The translations under genes were made by a program, and so were the position numbers. The notes under the pieces are model-generated. The model made no database searches. It saw only the letters and a program-made list of their open reading frames with translations, and had not been told where the DNA came from. This document shows, piece after piece, positions 9,557 to 18,585 of a stretch of 64,000 nt of DNA. Source of the DNA: JAENVT01 sp963805445 (GTDB lineage: Bacteria; Actinomycetota; Acidimicrobiia; Acidimicrobiales; Ilumatobacteraceae); NCBI GenBank assembly GCA_963805445.1, contig CAWDUI010000038.1:434001-498000 (forward strand). Reading direction: 5' to 3'. Position 1 is the stretch's first letter. Each line of letters starts with the position of its first letter.

Positions 9557-10432
9557 ATGACCAACCATGACCTCAACAACGACGAGATTCGCCGCCAACT
9601 TCGCGTCGTCGACCGGATGAACACCTCCGTCGTGCCGCGGTGGCGCGACGCATTGTCCAGGCTGATCGGAGACGACGAGTTCAGCACCAACGACAAGGCA
9701 ACGATCCTCGGCGTGCCGTCTCCGAACCGCCGCGACCTGTTCAAGCTCGGCGGCGCCTCGATTCTCGGTGTCGCCCTGCTGGCCGCCTGTGGCAGCGACA
9801 GTTCGAACTCGTCGGCGACATCTGGCTCCACCTCGGGGCCGACCACGTTGCCGTCACCCACGACCGGCGGAACGCAACCGACCGACACGACGAGCCCCCC
9901 GACGACTGCGGCGAACTCCGGTGACATGGACCTCGTCCTGGCGCGCACGGCTGCATCGTTGGAGAAGCTGGCCGTCGACGCCTACGGCGCGGCAGGTGGT
10001 CTGATCACGACTCCTGCCGTGCTCGCAGCCGCGACCATGTTCGCCGGGCATCACCAGATGCACCTCGATGCGTTGAACGCGGTGATCACCGGCGCCGGCG
10101 GCAAGGCCATCACGGAGATGAACCAGGCTGTCTACGACGCACTCGTCAAGCCGGCGATCGACGCGGCCAAGACCGAAGCCGACGCCGTCATGCTGGCGTT
10201 GGCATTGGAGGAAGCTGCGGCCCAGACCTACGTCTTCGCCGGTGGAGCCCTGTCGACGCCGGCGCTGCGCTCGACGATCATGACCATTGGTGGTGTCGAG
10301 GCACGCCACGCCGCTGTACTGCGGATGGCTGCACTCGCTCAGTCACCACTCGACGTCTTCCCGAGCCAGCGCGGCTTCTTCCCCGGCGACAACCCGCTCG
10401 CCGGGATCGACGGGGCCCTGATCTCCGCCTGA
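9557..10432 (+). CDS. Tat-type lipoprotein with ferritin-like domain
   Basis: This 291-residue protein starts at 9557 after AAAGGAC. About 50 soluble residues precede a twin-arginine lipoprotein signal: NRRDLFKLGGASILGVALL then AACGS, with the lipobox Cys near residue 76. A long Ser/Thr/Pro linker (residues 78-120) leads to a ferritin-like four-helix domain with TAASLEKLAVDAY, FAGHHQMHLDAL, LALALEEAAAQTYVFA and GVEARHAAVLRM, which provide Glu and His ligands. It is therefore probably exported folded, perhaps with metal, and anchored outside the membrane. It is a paralogue of the preceding gene and is followed by a strong stem-loop. Confidence 0.85.
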   Translation: MTNHDLNNDEIRRQLRVVDRMNTSVVPRWRDALSRLIGDDEFSTNDKATILGVPSPNRRDLFKLGGASILGVALLAACGSDSSNSSATSGSTSGPTTLPSPTTGGTQPTDTTSPPTTAANSGDMDLVLARTAASLEKLAVDAYGAAGGLITTPAVLAAATMFAGHHQMHLDALNAVITGAGGKAITEMNQAVYDALVKPAIDAAKTEADAVMLALALEEAAAQTYVFAGGALSTPALRSTIMTIGGVEARHAAVLRMAALAQSPLDVFPSQRGFFPGDNPLAGIDGALISA

Positions 10433-10458
10433 CTCGGCGGAGTCTCCATCGGGCGGGC

Positions 10459-10497
10459 GTGCGACGACCGGGCTCCCCACGGGCCCGGTCGTCGCAC
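10459..10497 (+). terminator. Stem-loop terminator after the ferritin-like operon
   Basis: The arms GTGCGACGACCGGGC (10459-10473) and GCCCGGTCGTCGCAC (10483-10497) are perfect 15-bp complements with a 9-base loop. They begin 26 bp after the stop codon of the second ferritin-like gene. No long T run follows, which is common in high-GC actinobacteria. Confidence 0.8.
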
Positions 10498-10582
10498 GTT
10501 GGAGCACTCGATCTCGTCGGGTGGTGATCTCGATGAGGAATTGAGATTGCAAAGCTCCAGCGGATTGGCCGAGGATCGTGCC

Positions 10583-11507
10583 GTGACGAAGCGCGGGTGG
10601 CTGCTGTTCTCGGCAATGGCGATGATCTGGGGCGTTCCCTACTTCCTCATCCGCGTCGCCGTGAAGCAACTCGAGCCACCTCTCGTGGTGTTCGGGCGCA
10701 CATCGCTGGCGGCGGTCGTGCTGCTGTTGTTGGCGGGCAGATCCGGCGCGATCCGACCCGCGTTGCGCCGTTGGCGCCCGGTCGTGATCTTCGGTGTGAT
10801 GGAGATGGCGATCCCGTGGATCTTGCTGACGACGGCCGAGCAGCATCTCGCATCCGGCCTGACCGCCCTGATCGTCGCTTCGGTGCCGATCGTCGGCACG
10901 ATCGCCGCGTTCGCGCTCGGTGATCGCCACGCACTGCGGACGGTGCGGATCATCGGCATTGCCCTCGGCCTCGGAGGCGTCGCCCTGCTGGTCGGTCGCG
11001 ACCTTGCCAGCGACCACGCCCCGCCATGGTGGAGCGTGATGGAGGTGCTGATCGTCGTCGTCTGCTACGCGACGGCCCCGTTCCTCGTCGAACGGCGCCT
11101 CGCCGACGTGCCGTCACTTGGCGTCATTGCCGTGTCGCTGACCACGGTCAGCCTGATCTATGCACCCATTGCTGCCACTTCGCTGCCCTCGCACGCACCG
11201 CGCATCAACGGGGTGCTCGCCGTGCTGGGGCTGGCCTTCATCTGCACGGGTTTGGCCTTCGTGGTGTTCTTCCGCTTGATCGATGAGATCGGCCCGGCGC
11301 GTGCCGGCCTGATCACGTTCGCCAATCCGGTCGTCGCGGTGGCTCTCGGCGCCGTCTTCCTCGATGAGTTGATCACCGCGGTCCACCGTGATCGGTTTCG
11401 CACTCGTCATCGCCGGCTGCTGGCTGGCGACCAGACCGCCGCCGGCCGGCACCGAGGCTCCGCAGCTGGGTCGACGCGATGCCGTGCCGACCGGGTCCGG
11501 AGGGTGA
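10583..11507 (+). CDS. EamA/DMT-family transporter (one frameshift)
   Basis: The protein starts VTKRGWLLFSAMAMIWGVPYF at a GTG at 10583. It shows the ten-helix, two-repeat layout of drug/metabolite transporters: repeat 1 from FLIRVAVKQLEPPLVVFGRT, and repeat 2 from WWSVMEVLIVVVCYATAPFL through GLAFVVFFRLIDEIGPARAGLITFANPVVA. A frame change near 11385 is needed to read the last helix (VIGFALVIAGCWLATRPPP) and reach the stop at 11505-11507, which overlaps the next start (GTGA). Upstream in-frame starts would extend back into the preceding terminator and are unlikely. The substrate is not predictable. Confidence 0.8.
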
Positions 11508-12144
11508 ACACGGATCGTGGGCTGCCGGCGGGTGACTTCGCGGCGTGGCTCGGCGAGGTGCAGGGATCGATCCGCGGTGAGAGCGGATCCGAGGTGCCGT
11601 GCAATGGCTGCACTGCGTGTTGTACGGCGTCGCAGTTCATCCACATCGGGCCCGATGAGACAGACACGCTGGCTCATGTGCCTGCAGCGCTGTTGTTCCC
11701 CGCCCCGCGGCTGCCGCGTGGCCACCTGCTTGCTCGGCTACGACGAGCGCGGACACTGTCCGATGTTGATCGACGACCGGTGCTCGATCTACGAGCACCG
11801 CCCGAGAACGTGCCGCACGTACGACTGCAGGGTCTTTCCCGCCGCAGGGCTCGAGCCGGAGGGTGACGACAAGGCGCTCATCGCCGAGCGGGCGCGGCGC
11901 TGGGAGTTCAGCTATGCGAGCGGACGACGACGAGGCATTGCACGAAGCAGTTCGCGCCGCGGCGTCGTACCTGCAGGCCCATCCCGACGTCGTGCCTGAC
12001 GGAGGCGTTGTGGCCAACAACACCCAGCGCGCCGTCATGGCAGTCGAGGCACACGTGGTCTTCCTGCGGCGCGATCCGACGGGCGACGAAGTTCGAGTCG
12101 AACTGTCTCGCCGGCGGACCGGTTACCCGCAACGGGAGCTGTGA
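11504..12144 (+). CDS. YkgJ-type cysteine-cluster protein (two frameshifts)
   Basis: The GTG start at 11504 overlaps the transporter stop. The first segment has EVPCNGCTACCTASQFIHIGPDE. A frame change near 11730 leads to GYDERGHCPMLIDDRCSIYEHRPRTCRTYDCRVF, and a second near 11915 to ADDDEALHEAVRAAASYLQ, ending at 12144. The CxxCxxCC cluster, then CPML, DDRCSIYEHRP, and CRTYDCR, are the metal-binding cysteines of the YkgJ (zinc- or iron-chelating) family. The family's biochemical role is not established. The residues survive the frame changes intact, so sequence error is the likelier cause. Confidence 0.75.
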
Positions 12145-12223
12145 CGCTCCCAGAACCCGGTGAGATCGAGCACGGCTCGCGCAACAACCGAATGCGCGCT
12201 GTGTAGGACGTCATCGAGCACGT

Positions 12224-12239
12224 TCACCCGTCCGGGTGA
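12224..12239. promoter_or_regulatory. Inverted repeat upstream of katE
   Basis: The 7-bp arms TCACCCG (12224-12230) and CGGGTGA (12233-12239) flank two bases, about 90 bp before the katE start. This is a plausible operator position in an otherwise featureless 184-bp gap. The half-site resembles that of the repeat at 5475-5507. Confidence 0.4.
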
Positions 12240-12328
12240 CGTCGGCGCGGTTTGGGCCATCGCGGGTATGGGTACGGCGGCACCACGCTGCCGACGGCCG
12301 CGAGTCACCACGATGAAAGGGTCCTCCT

Positions 12329-14464
12329 ATGCCGCCGAAGTCACCCGCCAGCAAGCGTCGAACGGGCCGTGCCGGCTCCAGCGATCCGGCGATGTCGACC
12401 GTGGGCTCCGGCGGTGAAACACATCAGCGCCGTCAACCGGGCGACCCGGTCTTGACCACCGCTCAGGGCACACCGGTCGCCGACGATCAGAACTCGTTGA
12501 AGGTCGGCGAACGCGGGCCAACGCTGCTCGACGACTTCGTGCTGCGCGACAAGGTGTTCCACTTCGACCACGAACGCATCCCGGAGCGCGTCGTCCACGC
12601 CCGCGGCTACGGCGCACACGGCTTCTTCGAGCCGTACGAGTCGTTGGCCGACGTGACCAGGGCCGACGTCTTCCAGAGGCCGGGAGAACGGACTCCGGTC
12701 TTCGTTCGTTTCTCGACGGTTGCCGGCAACAAGGGCTCGGCCGACCTCGCCCGCGATGTGCGCGGCTTCGCCGTGAAGTTCTACACGAAGGAAGGCAACT
12801 GGGATCTCGTTGGCAACAACATGCCCGTGTTCTTCGTTCAGGACGCGATGAAGTTCCCCGACTTCGTTCACGCCGTCAAGGAAGAGCCCGATCGAGGGTT
12901 CCCCCAGGCCGCGTCCGCACATGACAACTTCTGGGACTTCGTCTCTCTCGTCCCGGAGTCGACGCACATGTTGATGTGGGTGATGTCGGATCGGGCCCTC
13001 CCGCGATCGTTCCGGTTCATGGAAGGGTTCGGGGTTCACACGTTCCGCTTCGTCAACATCGCGGGGGAGTCGAGCTTCGTGAAGTTTCACTGGAAGCCGA
13101 AGCTCGGCATGCAATCGGTCGTGTGGAACGAGGCGGTGAAGATCAACGGCGCTGATCCCGATTTCCACCGCCGAGACCTGTGGAATGCGATCCAGTCCGG
13201 GGCCTTTCCGGAGTGGGAGCTGGGAGTGCAGGTCTTCGACGAGTCGTTTGCCGACGAGTTCGACTTCGACGTGCTCGACGCGACGAAGTTGATCCCCGAG
13301 GAGCTGGTTCCGGTTCGGCTGGTGGGTCGTCTCGTGCTCGACCGCACGGTGGACAACTTCTTCGCCGAGACCGAGCAGGTCGCCTTCTGCACCAACAACG
13401 TGGTGCCGGGAATCGACTTCACCAATGATCCCCTGCTGCAGGGTCGCAACTTCTCGTACCTCGACACCCAACTGAAGCGGCTGGGCGGACCGAACTTCAC
13501 CCACCTCCCGATCAATGCCCCGAAGTGCCCGTTCGCGACCTTCCAACAAGACGGGCACATGGCCATGCACAACCCTGTGGGCAGGGCCAACTACGAGCCG
13601 AACTCCTGGCCGGGCGAGGCGCGAGGCCCGCGCGAGGATCCGGCGATCGGATTCCAGTCGTTCCCTGCTGTCGAGGGTGGCGAGGCACGTCGTGTCCGAG
13701 CCGAGTTGTTCGGCGATCACTACAGCCAAGCTCGCCTGTTCTTCGCCAGCCAGACCCCGACCGAACAGACGCACATCGTCAACTCGTTCGTGTTCGAGCT
13801 CTCGAAGGTGGAACGGCCTGACATTCGCGAACGCCTGGTCGCCAACCTGCGCAACGTCGACGAGGATCTTGCGGCAATGGTCGGCGACGGGCTCGGCCTG
13901 GCCGAGCTTCCACCCGCGTCGACACCGGCACGACCGCCCATCACCGATCTGCCCGTGTCACCGGCACTGAGCATCCTGCACAACGCCCTTCCGACGTTCA
14001 GCGGTCGCAAGCTCGGGATCCTCGTCACCGATGGCACCGACGCGCGGATGCTCGCCGCTCTCGTGGCTGCGGCCGAGGCAGAGGGCGCGGCAGTCGACCT
14101 GATCGCCCCGAAGATCGGCGGAATCACGGCCAGCGACAAGTCCGTGCACCCCGCTCAGCAGAAGATCGACGGTGGTCCGTCGGTGCTGTACGACGCCCTG
14201 GCCATCATCCCGTCGCTCGAGGGCGCCGCACTGCTCGCAGAACAGGCCGCGGCGAAGGACTTCGTCAACGACGCCCACGCGCACTGCAAGTTCGTCGGGT
14301 ATGCACCGACTGCACGGGCACTGTTCGATGCCGCCGGGGTGAGCGCAGTGATGGATGTCGGGTACGTGGCGCTGGATGCCAAGAAGAGCACGGCGACCGC
14401 CTTCCTGCGAACGTGCCGACAGCTCCGCCACTGGGATCGTGAGCCGACGGTGAAGAGCGCATGA
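12329..14464 (+). CDS. katE: Large-subunit (HPII-type) catalase
   Basis: This 711-residue protein breaks down hydrogen peroxide with a haem cofactor. Its length and C-terminal extension mark the large-subunit clade. The catalytic His lies in RVVHARGYGAHGFF (near residue 90), followed by FSTVAGNKGSADLARDVRGF and the Asn-bearing GNNMPVFFVQDA. The proximal Tyr region is RNFSYLDTQLKRLGGPNF (near residue 376). From about residue 555 a DJ-1/class I amidotransferase-like domain follows (RKLGILVTDGTDARMLAALV, VDLIAPKIGG, KDFVNDAHAHCKFVGY), as in E. coli HPII. The first 35 residues are Ser/Arg-rich and disordered. The stop overlaps the next gene's ATG. Confidence 0.95.
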   Translation: MPPKSPASKRRTGRAGSSDPAMSTVGSGGETHQRRQPGDPVLTTAQGTPVADDQNSLKVGERGPTLLDDFVLRDKVFHFDHERIPERVVHARGYGAHGFFEPYESLADVTRADVFQRPGERTPVFVRFSTVAGNKGSADLARDVRGFAVKFYTKEGNWDLVGNNMPVFFVQDAMKFPDFVHAVKEEPDRGFPQAASAHDNFWDFVSLVPESTHMLMWVMSDRALPRSFRFMEGFGVHTFRFVNIAGESSFVKFHWKPKLGMQSVVWNEAVKINGADPDFHRRDLWNAIQSGAFPEWELGVQVFDESFADEFDFDVLDATKLIPEELVPVRLVGRLVLDRTVDNFFAETEQVAFCTNNVVPGIDFTNDPLLQGRNFSYLDTQLKRLGGPNFTHLPINAPKCPFATFQQDGHMAMHNPVGRANYEPNSWPGEARGPREDPAIGFQSFPAVEGGEARRVRAELFGDHYSQARLFFASQTPTEQTHIVNSFVFELSKVERPDIRERLVANLRNVDEDLAAMVGDGLGLAELPPASTPARPPITDLPVSPALSILHNALPTFSGRKLGILVTDGTDARMLAALVAAAEAEGAAVDLIAPKIGGITASDKSVHPAQQKIDGGPSVLYDALAIIPSLEGAALLAEQAAAKDFVNDAHAHCKFVGYAPTARALFDAAGVSAVMDVGYVALDAKKSTATAFLRTCRQLRHWDREPTVKSA

Positions 14465-15174
14465 GGCATCAACAGGTGATCGTGGCCGTGCCGGCCCGCG
14501 ACGAAGCCGCCACCATCCGGGACTGCCTGCGCTCGATCGATCAGGCGGCCGCCGAGGTTGCGGTGCCCGTGCTCGTCGTGGTTGCCGCTGATACGTGCAC
14601 CGATGCGACCTTCGAGGTCGCTAGCCACACTGCAATGGAGTACTGCACGGTGATGGTCATCGAAGGCCAGTGGGGTCGAGCAGGTGCAGCGCGAGCGGCA
14701 GCCGTGCAGTGCGCTTTGCAGACAATGGTGCCAGGCCGGCAATGCTGGATTGCGAACACCGATGCGGACTGTGTGGTGCCCGCACTCTGGCTGCGTGTTC
14801 AACTCGAACTGGCGATGGACGTGGACGCGGTGGCAGGCATCGTCGAGCTCGATCCCGTGTCGACGGCGCCGAGAATGCTCGAGGCGTTCCGGGCCGAGTA
14901 CATCGTCGATGGCGAAGCGCACGGCCACGTGCATGGAGCCAACATCGGCATCTGTGCAACCGTGTACGGGGCGGTGGGTGGCTGGTGTCGTCACACCGTG
15001 GTGGGTGAGGACCACGTGATGTGGCATGCCCTGAGAGACCTCGGAACCACCATCAGGCAGACGACGTCACTCCGAGTTCTCACGAGCGCCCGGACGAGGA
15101 GTCGGGTGCTCGGAGGCTTTGCCACCAACTTGCACAACCTCGAGGCGAACGCTGCGGTGGCCGCCCGTGCCTGA
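14461..15174 (+). CDS. Family 2 glycosyltransferase
   Basis: This 237-residue GT-A glycosyltransferase starts at 14461 (ATGA overlap with katE). The N-terminal nucleotide-binding region is VIVAVPARDEAATIRDCLRS, and the metal-binding DxD-type motif is WIANTDADCVVP near residue 100. A further acceptor-side motif is VVGEDHVMWHAL near residue 185, resembling the ED motif of GT2 enzymes. No membrane segment is present, so it is a cytosolic enzyme rather than a synthase. It overlaps the PIG-L deacetylase gene by 8 bp, and the two are followed by a NodS-like methyltransferase. A shared pathway making a modified glycan or glycolipid is likely, but the product is unknown. Confidence 0.85.
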   Translation: MRHQQVIVAVPARDEAATIRDCLRSIDQAAAEVAVPVLVVVAADTCTDATFEVASHTAMEYCTVMVIEGQWGRAGAARAAAVQCALQTMVPGRQCWIANTDADCVVPALWLRVQLELAMDVDAVAGIVELDPVSTAPRMLEAFRAEYIVDGEAHGHVHGANIGICATVYGAVGGWCRHTVVGEDHVMWHALRDLGTTIRQTTSLRVLTSARTRSRVLGGFATNLHNLEANAAVAARA

Positions 15175-15850
15175 GCCCGACTGGAAACACGTCACCGCTG
15201 CAGCGGCGCGACTCGATCTGCCGGAGCGCCGCACCGTCGTTGTCGTCCCACATCCCGACGACGAGGCCCTGTTGAGTGGCGGCTTGATCGCCCGCCAGAG
15301 CCGGCGCGGCGTTCCCGTGAAGATCGTCGCCGTGACGGACGGCGAGGCCGCCTACCCGAGCTGGCCGGCACCCGGACTGGCTCGCGTGCGCCAAGAAGAG
15401 CAGACCAGGGCACTGCACATGCTCGACGTGCCCGCCGGCTCGACCATCCGGTTGCGCCTGCCCGACGGCAAGGTCGCTGACCACGAGCAACGGTTGACGG
15501 AGACGCTCGTCGCATTGATCGAGCCCGGCGACCTCGTCGTCGCGCCATGGATCCACGACTGGCACCCGGACCACGAGGCGTGCGGCCGTGCCACGCGTCA
15601 TGCGACCAACGCGCGCGAGGCAGACCTCCTCGGGTCGGTGTTCTGGGCGTATCACCGGGTCGATCCGCTCGCCCATCCCGATCTCGCGATGGCCACACTG
15701 ACACTCACCGAGACAGAAGCGAATCGTCGGGCGAACGCGTTGAACGCCCATCGGTCACAGATCCAGACGATGCGACACGACCCGATCCTCGATCCGAGGT
15801 TGACCGAGCACCTTGATCGGAACACCGAGCACTTCGTGATCGCATCGTGA
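15167..15850 (+). CDS. PIG-L/LmbE-family N-deacetylase
   Basis: This protein of about 227 residues starts at a GTG at 15167 inside the glycosyltransferase 3' end. The zinc-site motif VVVPHPDDEALLSGG (the HPDDE signature) lies near residue 23, with the third ligand in WIHDWHPDHEACGRAT near residue 130. Family members remove N-acetyl groups from GlcNAc-containing substrates such as GlcNAc-PI or mycothiol precursors. The overlaps at both ends (8 bp and 4 bp) indicate translational coupling with the glycosyltransferase and methyltransferase. Length and motifs are complete. Confidence 0.9.
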   Translation: MPEPDWKHVTAAAARLDLPERRTVVVVPHPDDEALLSGGLIARQSRRGVPVKIVAVTDGEAAYPSWPAPGLARVRQEEQTRALHMLDVPAGSTIRLRLPDGKVADHEQRLTETLVALIEPGDLVVAPWIHDWHPDHEACGRATRHATNAREADLLGSVFWAYHRVDPLAHPDLAMATLTLTETEANRRANALNAHRSQIQTMRHDPILDPRLTEHLDRNTEHFVIAS

Positions 15851-16483
15851 ACACGACCAGCAGGGAGTTCTTCGAGCGGATGTACGCCGAGACCGATGAT
15901 CCGTGGGCGTTCGCGTCGAACGAGTACGAACAACAGCGCTACGCGACCATTCTCGGGTTCGTGCCACATGGGCGGTTTCGGCGGGCGTTCGAACCCGGCT
16001 GCTCGATCGGCGAGCTGACAGCACGCCTCGCCGGACGTTGCGGATTCGTCACCGCCATCGATGTTGCCGAGGCGGCCGTCGACCGAGCCCGAGATCGATG
16101 CGGCGATCTCGGCAACGTCGACGTGCACCGCGGCTCGCTCCTCGATGACATGCCGCAAGGCCCGTTCGACCTCGTCGTGTTCAGCGAGATCGGGTACTAC
16201 TTCGTCGTTGCCCAGCTCATCGAGCTGGCGCACGAGATCGCTACACGCATCGAGCCGCGCGGGCAGCTGATCGCAGTGCATTGGACGGGCCAGTCAGCAG
16301 ATCATGTGTTGCCCGGTCAGCGTGGTTCACGAGCTCCTGCGCGAGCACCTTCCGATGGAGCACCTGCACCACGAGAACCACGAGTCCGACGAGCGTGACG
16401 GGTTCGTGCTCGATGTATGGCGACGGCGAGAGTCAACACTTGCTTCTCTTCCGCGGATGCCCCATGGTCGTCCGCTCCGCTGA
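15847..16483 (+). CDS. NodS-like SAM-dependent methyltransferase (one frameshift)
   Basis: The gene starts at GTG 15847, overlapping the PIG-L stop. The N-terminal FFERMYAETDDPWAFASNEYEQQRYA stretch is characteristic of NodS-type methyltransferases. The SAM-binding region follows (FRRAFEPGCSIGELTARLA, VTAIDVAEAAVDRAR) and then DLVVFSEIGYYF. A frame change near 16315 restores SVVHELLREHLPMEHLHHEN and DGFVLDVWRRR, ending at 16481-16483. NodS N-methylates the deacetylated glucosamine of rhizobial Nod factors. Here the preceding gene is a deacetylase, so methylation of a freed amine is a reasonable inference. Confidence 0.8.
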
Positions 16484-17451
16484 CCCCGCCGACCTCGAGG
16501 CGACGCTGCGGCGACGGTTGGCGACCGGCGATCTCAGCCTTCCCGACCCGGCGAGCGGACGAACCGCCGATCGCCACCGCCTGCTGCTGGAATTCGGTCG
16601 TGAAGATCTCCAGTTCGCGCGAATGGCTGAAGCGCACACTGACGCCGTCTCCATCCTGCACGAAGCCGGACGGGAGGAGTACGCCGGCCTGCTGTACGGC
16701 GTGTGCGGCCGCAGAAGATCCGACGTGTCAACCTTGATCTCATACCTCGCCCGCATCACCCAGGGCAGTTCGATCTGACGGGTACGAAGGCGTTCTGCAC
16801 GGGCGGCAGCATCCTCGACCGCGCCCTGGTCACGGTGCGCCACGACGACGCGGCGTACCTGATCGACCTCGATGTACGCCAGCCACAGATCACCTTCGAC
16901 GAGAGCCAGTGGCGGACCAGCGCCTTCGCCGCGACCGCAACGTCGATCGCCACTCTCGATGCTGTCTCGGTGGCGGCTGACGACATCGTCGGACCACCCG
17001 GTTGGTACCTCGAACGGATTCGGCTTCTGGCACGGCGCCTGTGGTCCGGCCGCGTGTCGGGCAGGTGGTGCGATCGGGCTGGTCGACCACGCAGTGCTGA
17101 GCGCCGCCGGCAGGTCTCCGGATCCGCACCGTGACGCCCAGATCGGTGCCCTCGCCGCGCTGCGGTGGCAGCTCCAGGTGATGGTCGAGGCCGCGGGCCG
17201 CGAGATCGACGTCGGCCCTGGCGACATGTCATCGGCGATGCGTCGTGCACTGATGTTGCGCCACAACGTCGAGCGAGCGGCCACGTCGGTCGTCGATCTG
17301 TTCGGTCGCGCTGCTCGGGCCGCGACCACTGATCCAGGACGAAGACGTCGGGCGTCGCCTCGGCGAGCTGCAGCTCTACATCCGCCAGCACCACGACGAA
17401 CACGACCTCGAGTCGATCGGCCGCGAACTTCGCGTCGCTGCACTCGACTGA
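16464..17451 (+). CDS. Acyl-CoA-dehydrogenase-like protein of the glycosyltransferase cluster (three frameshifts)
   Basis: The reconstructed protein starts at the ATG at 16464, overlapping the methyltransferase by 20 bp. Joined pieces run from ADPADLEATLRRRLA through GQFDLTGTKAFCTGGSILDRALVTV, then DESQWRTSAFAATATSIATLD. They continue through AIGLVDHAVLSAAGRSPDPHRDAQIGALAALRWQL and MRRALMLRHNVERAATSVVDL to LGELQLYIRQHHDEHDLESIG, with a stop at 17449-17451. The GTKAFCTGG and helical C-terminus resemble an acyl-CoA dehydrogenase middle and C-terminal domain. Frame changes lie near 16720, 17030 and 17325. A full catalytic Glu could not be assigned. It follows the methyltransferase as a fourth member of the cluster. 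Confidence 0.65.
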
Positions 17452-17566
17452 GATCGTCACCGGCGCCGATGAGAGCTACGTCTTGTTTCGTGCTGGTCAC
17501 GGCGCCACGCCGAACAGTGAGTGGACGATGCGAGGGCGTCGGCAGGCGACATCGGCATCACGCAGG

Positions 17567-17594
17567 GTGACAAACTTGATCAAAACTTTATGAT
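17567..17594 (+). promoter_or_regulatory. Candidate sigma70-type promoter
   Basis: GTGACA (17567-17572) and TATGAT (17589-17594) are separated by 16 bases in an unusually AT-rich patch, about 45 bp before the PNPOx-type start. TTGATCAA between them is a perfect 8-bp palindrome. Confidence 0.5.
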
Positions 17595-17640
17595 CGGCAG
17601 ACACCGAGCAGAGACTCAGCAGAGAAAGGCAACTCCGACC

Positions 17641-18135
17641 ATGCCCGACACACTGGAATCCGTCGCACCTGCGTTCGTCGAGATGGCCCATCGAATCGTC
17701 TGGGCGACGGTGGCCACCGTCGACACGGCGGGCAATCCCCAGACGCGGATCCTCCATCCGGTCTGGCAGTGGGACGGGTCGATCCTCACCGGTTGGATCG
17801 CCACGTCACCGCTGTCGCTGAAGGCCACGCACCTTGCGGTGCTGCCTCGAGTCTCGTTGACGTATTGGCACCCCGACCACGACACGTGCACGGCGAATTG
17901 CGTGACGCACTGGGAGTTGTCCGATGCAGGGCGGCAGGCCGGTTGGACACGATTCGTGAACGCGCCCGCCCCGGTCGGCTACGACCCGTCGATCGTGCCA
18001 GGGTGGAAGTCGCCGGGGACGCCGGAGTTCGGGATCTTGCGCCTCGAGCCGGTGTCGCTGCGCCTGATGGACGGCTCGGCAATGATTGGTGGAGCAGGCC
18101 GGCGGTTGAGCTGGTCACGACCCGTGAATCGCTGA
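17641..18135 (+). CDS. Pyridoxamine 5'-phosphate oxidase family flavoprotein
   Basis: This 164-residue protein starts at the ATG at 17641, behind AGAAAGG. It has the split-barrel flavin-binding pattern: AHRIVWATVATVDTAGNPQTRILHPVWQWDG near residues 16-46, followed by GWIATSPLSLKATHLAVLPRVSLTYWHPD. The C-terminal part ends in FGILRLEPVSLRLMDG. Family members bind FMN or F420 and reduce diverse small molecules; few are true PdxH enzymes. It stands alone behind its own candidate promoter. Confidence 0.8.
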   Translation: MPDTLESVAPAFVEMAHRIVWATVATVDTAGNPQTRILHPVWQWDGSILTGWIATSPLSLKATHLAVLPRVSLTYWHPDHDTCTANCVTHWELSDAGRQAGWTRFVNAPAPVGYDPSIVPGWKSPGTPEFGILRLEPVSLRLMDGSAMIGGAGRRLSWSRPVNR

Positions 18136-18208
18136 CGACCCAGCCAGGTTTGGCGCCGCCGGACACCGGGAATGGTGTGGCACTCCCTCAACCGACAAGC
18201 GAGGACCG

Positions 18209-18535
18209 ATGCCACAGCAAGCATGGAGTGCCAAGCGAGAGCGACAGTACGAGCACATCAAGGACAGCCTGGAAGAGCGCGGCGAGAGCGAAGACACCGC
18301 AGAGGAAATCGCGGCGCGCACCGTCAACAAGGAACGAGCCCGCTCCGGCGAGGCCAAGGAGTCGAGCCGAACCTCGACCGACGACATCTCATCCGGCCGA
18401 CGCGGCGGGCTTCGGTCGCATCGGGGACCCGGTGGACGCACCAGGGACCAGTTGTACAACGAAGCTCGCCAGAAGGGCGTGAAGGGCCGCTCGAAGATGA
18501 ACAAGGCCCAGCTCGAGCGTGCTGTAGGCCGCTAG
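18209..18535 (+). CDS. Small charged protein, often annotated as plasmid stabilisation protein
   Basis: This 108-residue, highly charged protein starts at the ATG at 18209 after CGAGGA. The sequence begins MPQQAWSAKRERQYEHIKDS, has TAEEIAARTVNKERARSGEA in the middle, and ends in a Rho-N/SAP-like helical motif (TRDQLYNEARQKGVKGRSKM then NKAQLERAV). Such proteins are common in actinobacteria and proteobacteria with no proven function. The C-terminal motif suggests nucleic-acid contact. No toxin or antitoxin partner is adjacent, so the traditional plasmid-stabilisation label is not supported here. Confidence 0.75.
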   Translation: MPQQAWSAKRERQYEHIKDSLEERGESEDTAEEIAARTVNKERARSGEAKESSRTSTDDISSGRRGGLRSHRGPGGRTRDQLYNEARQKGVKGRSKMNKAQLERAVGR

Positions 18536-18585
18536 CTCCCGCCCCGACCTGGTCGGCCGAGGATGGCGAGCGGTACAGTCCGCGG

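Noticed and set aside
18209..18535. A plasmid-stabilisation or toxin-antitoxin gene
   Set aside because: There is no partner gene or plasmid feature nearby, and the charged Rho-N-like sequence is common on chromosomes.
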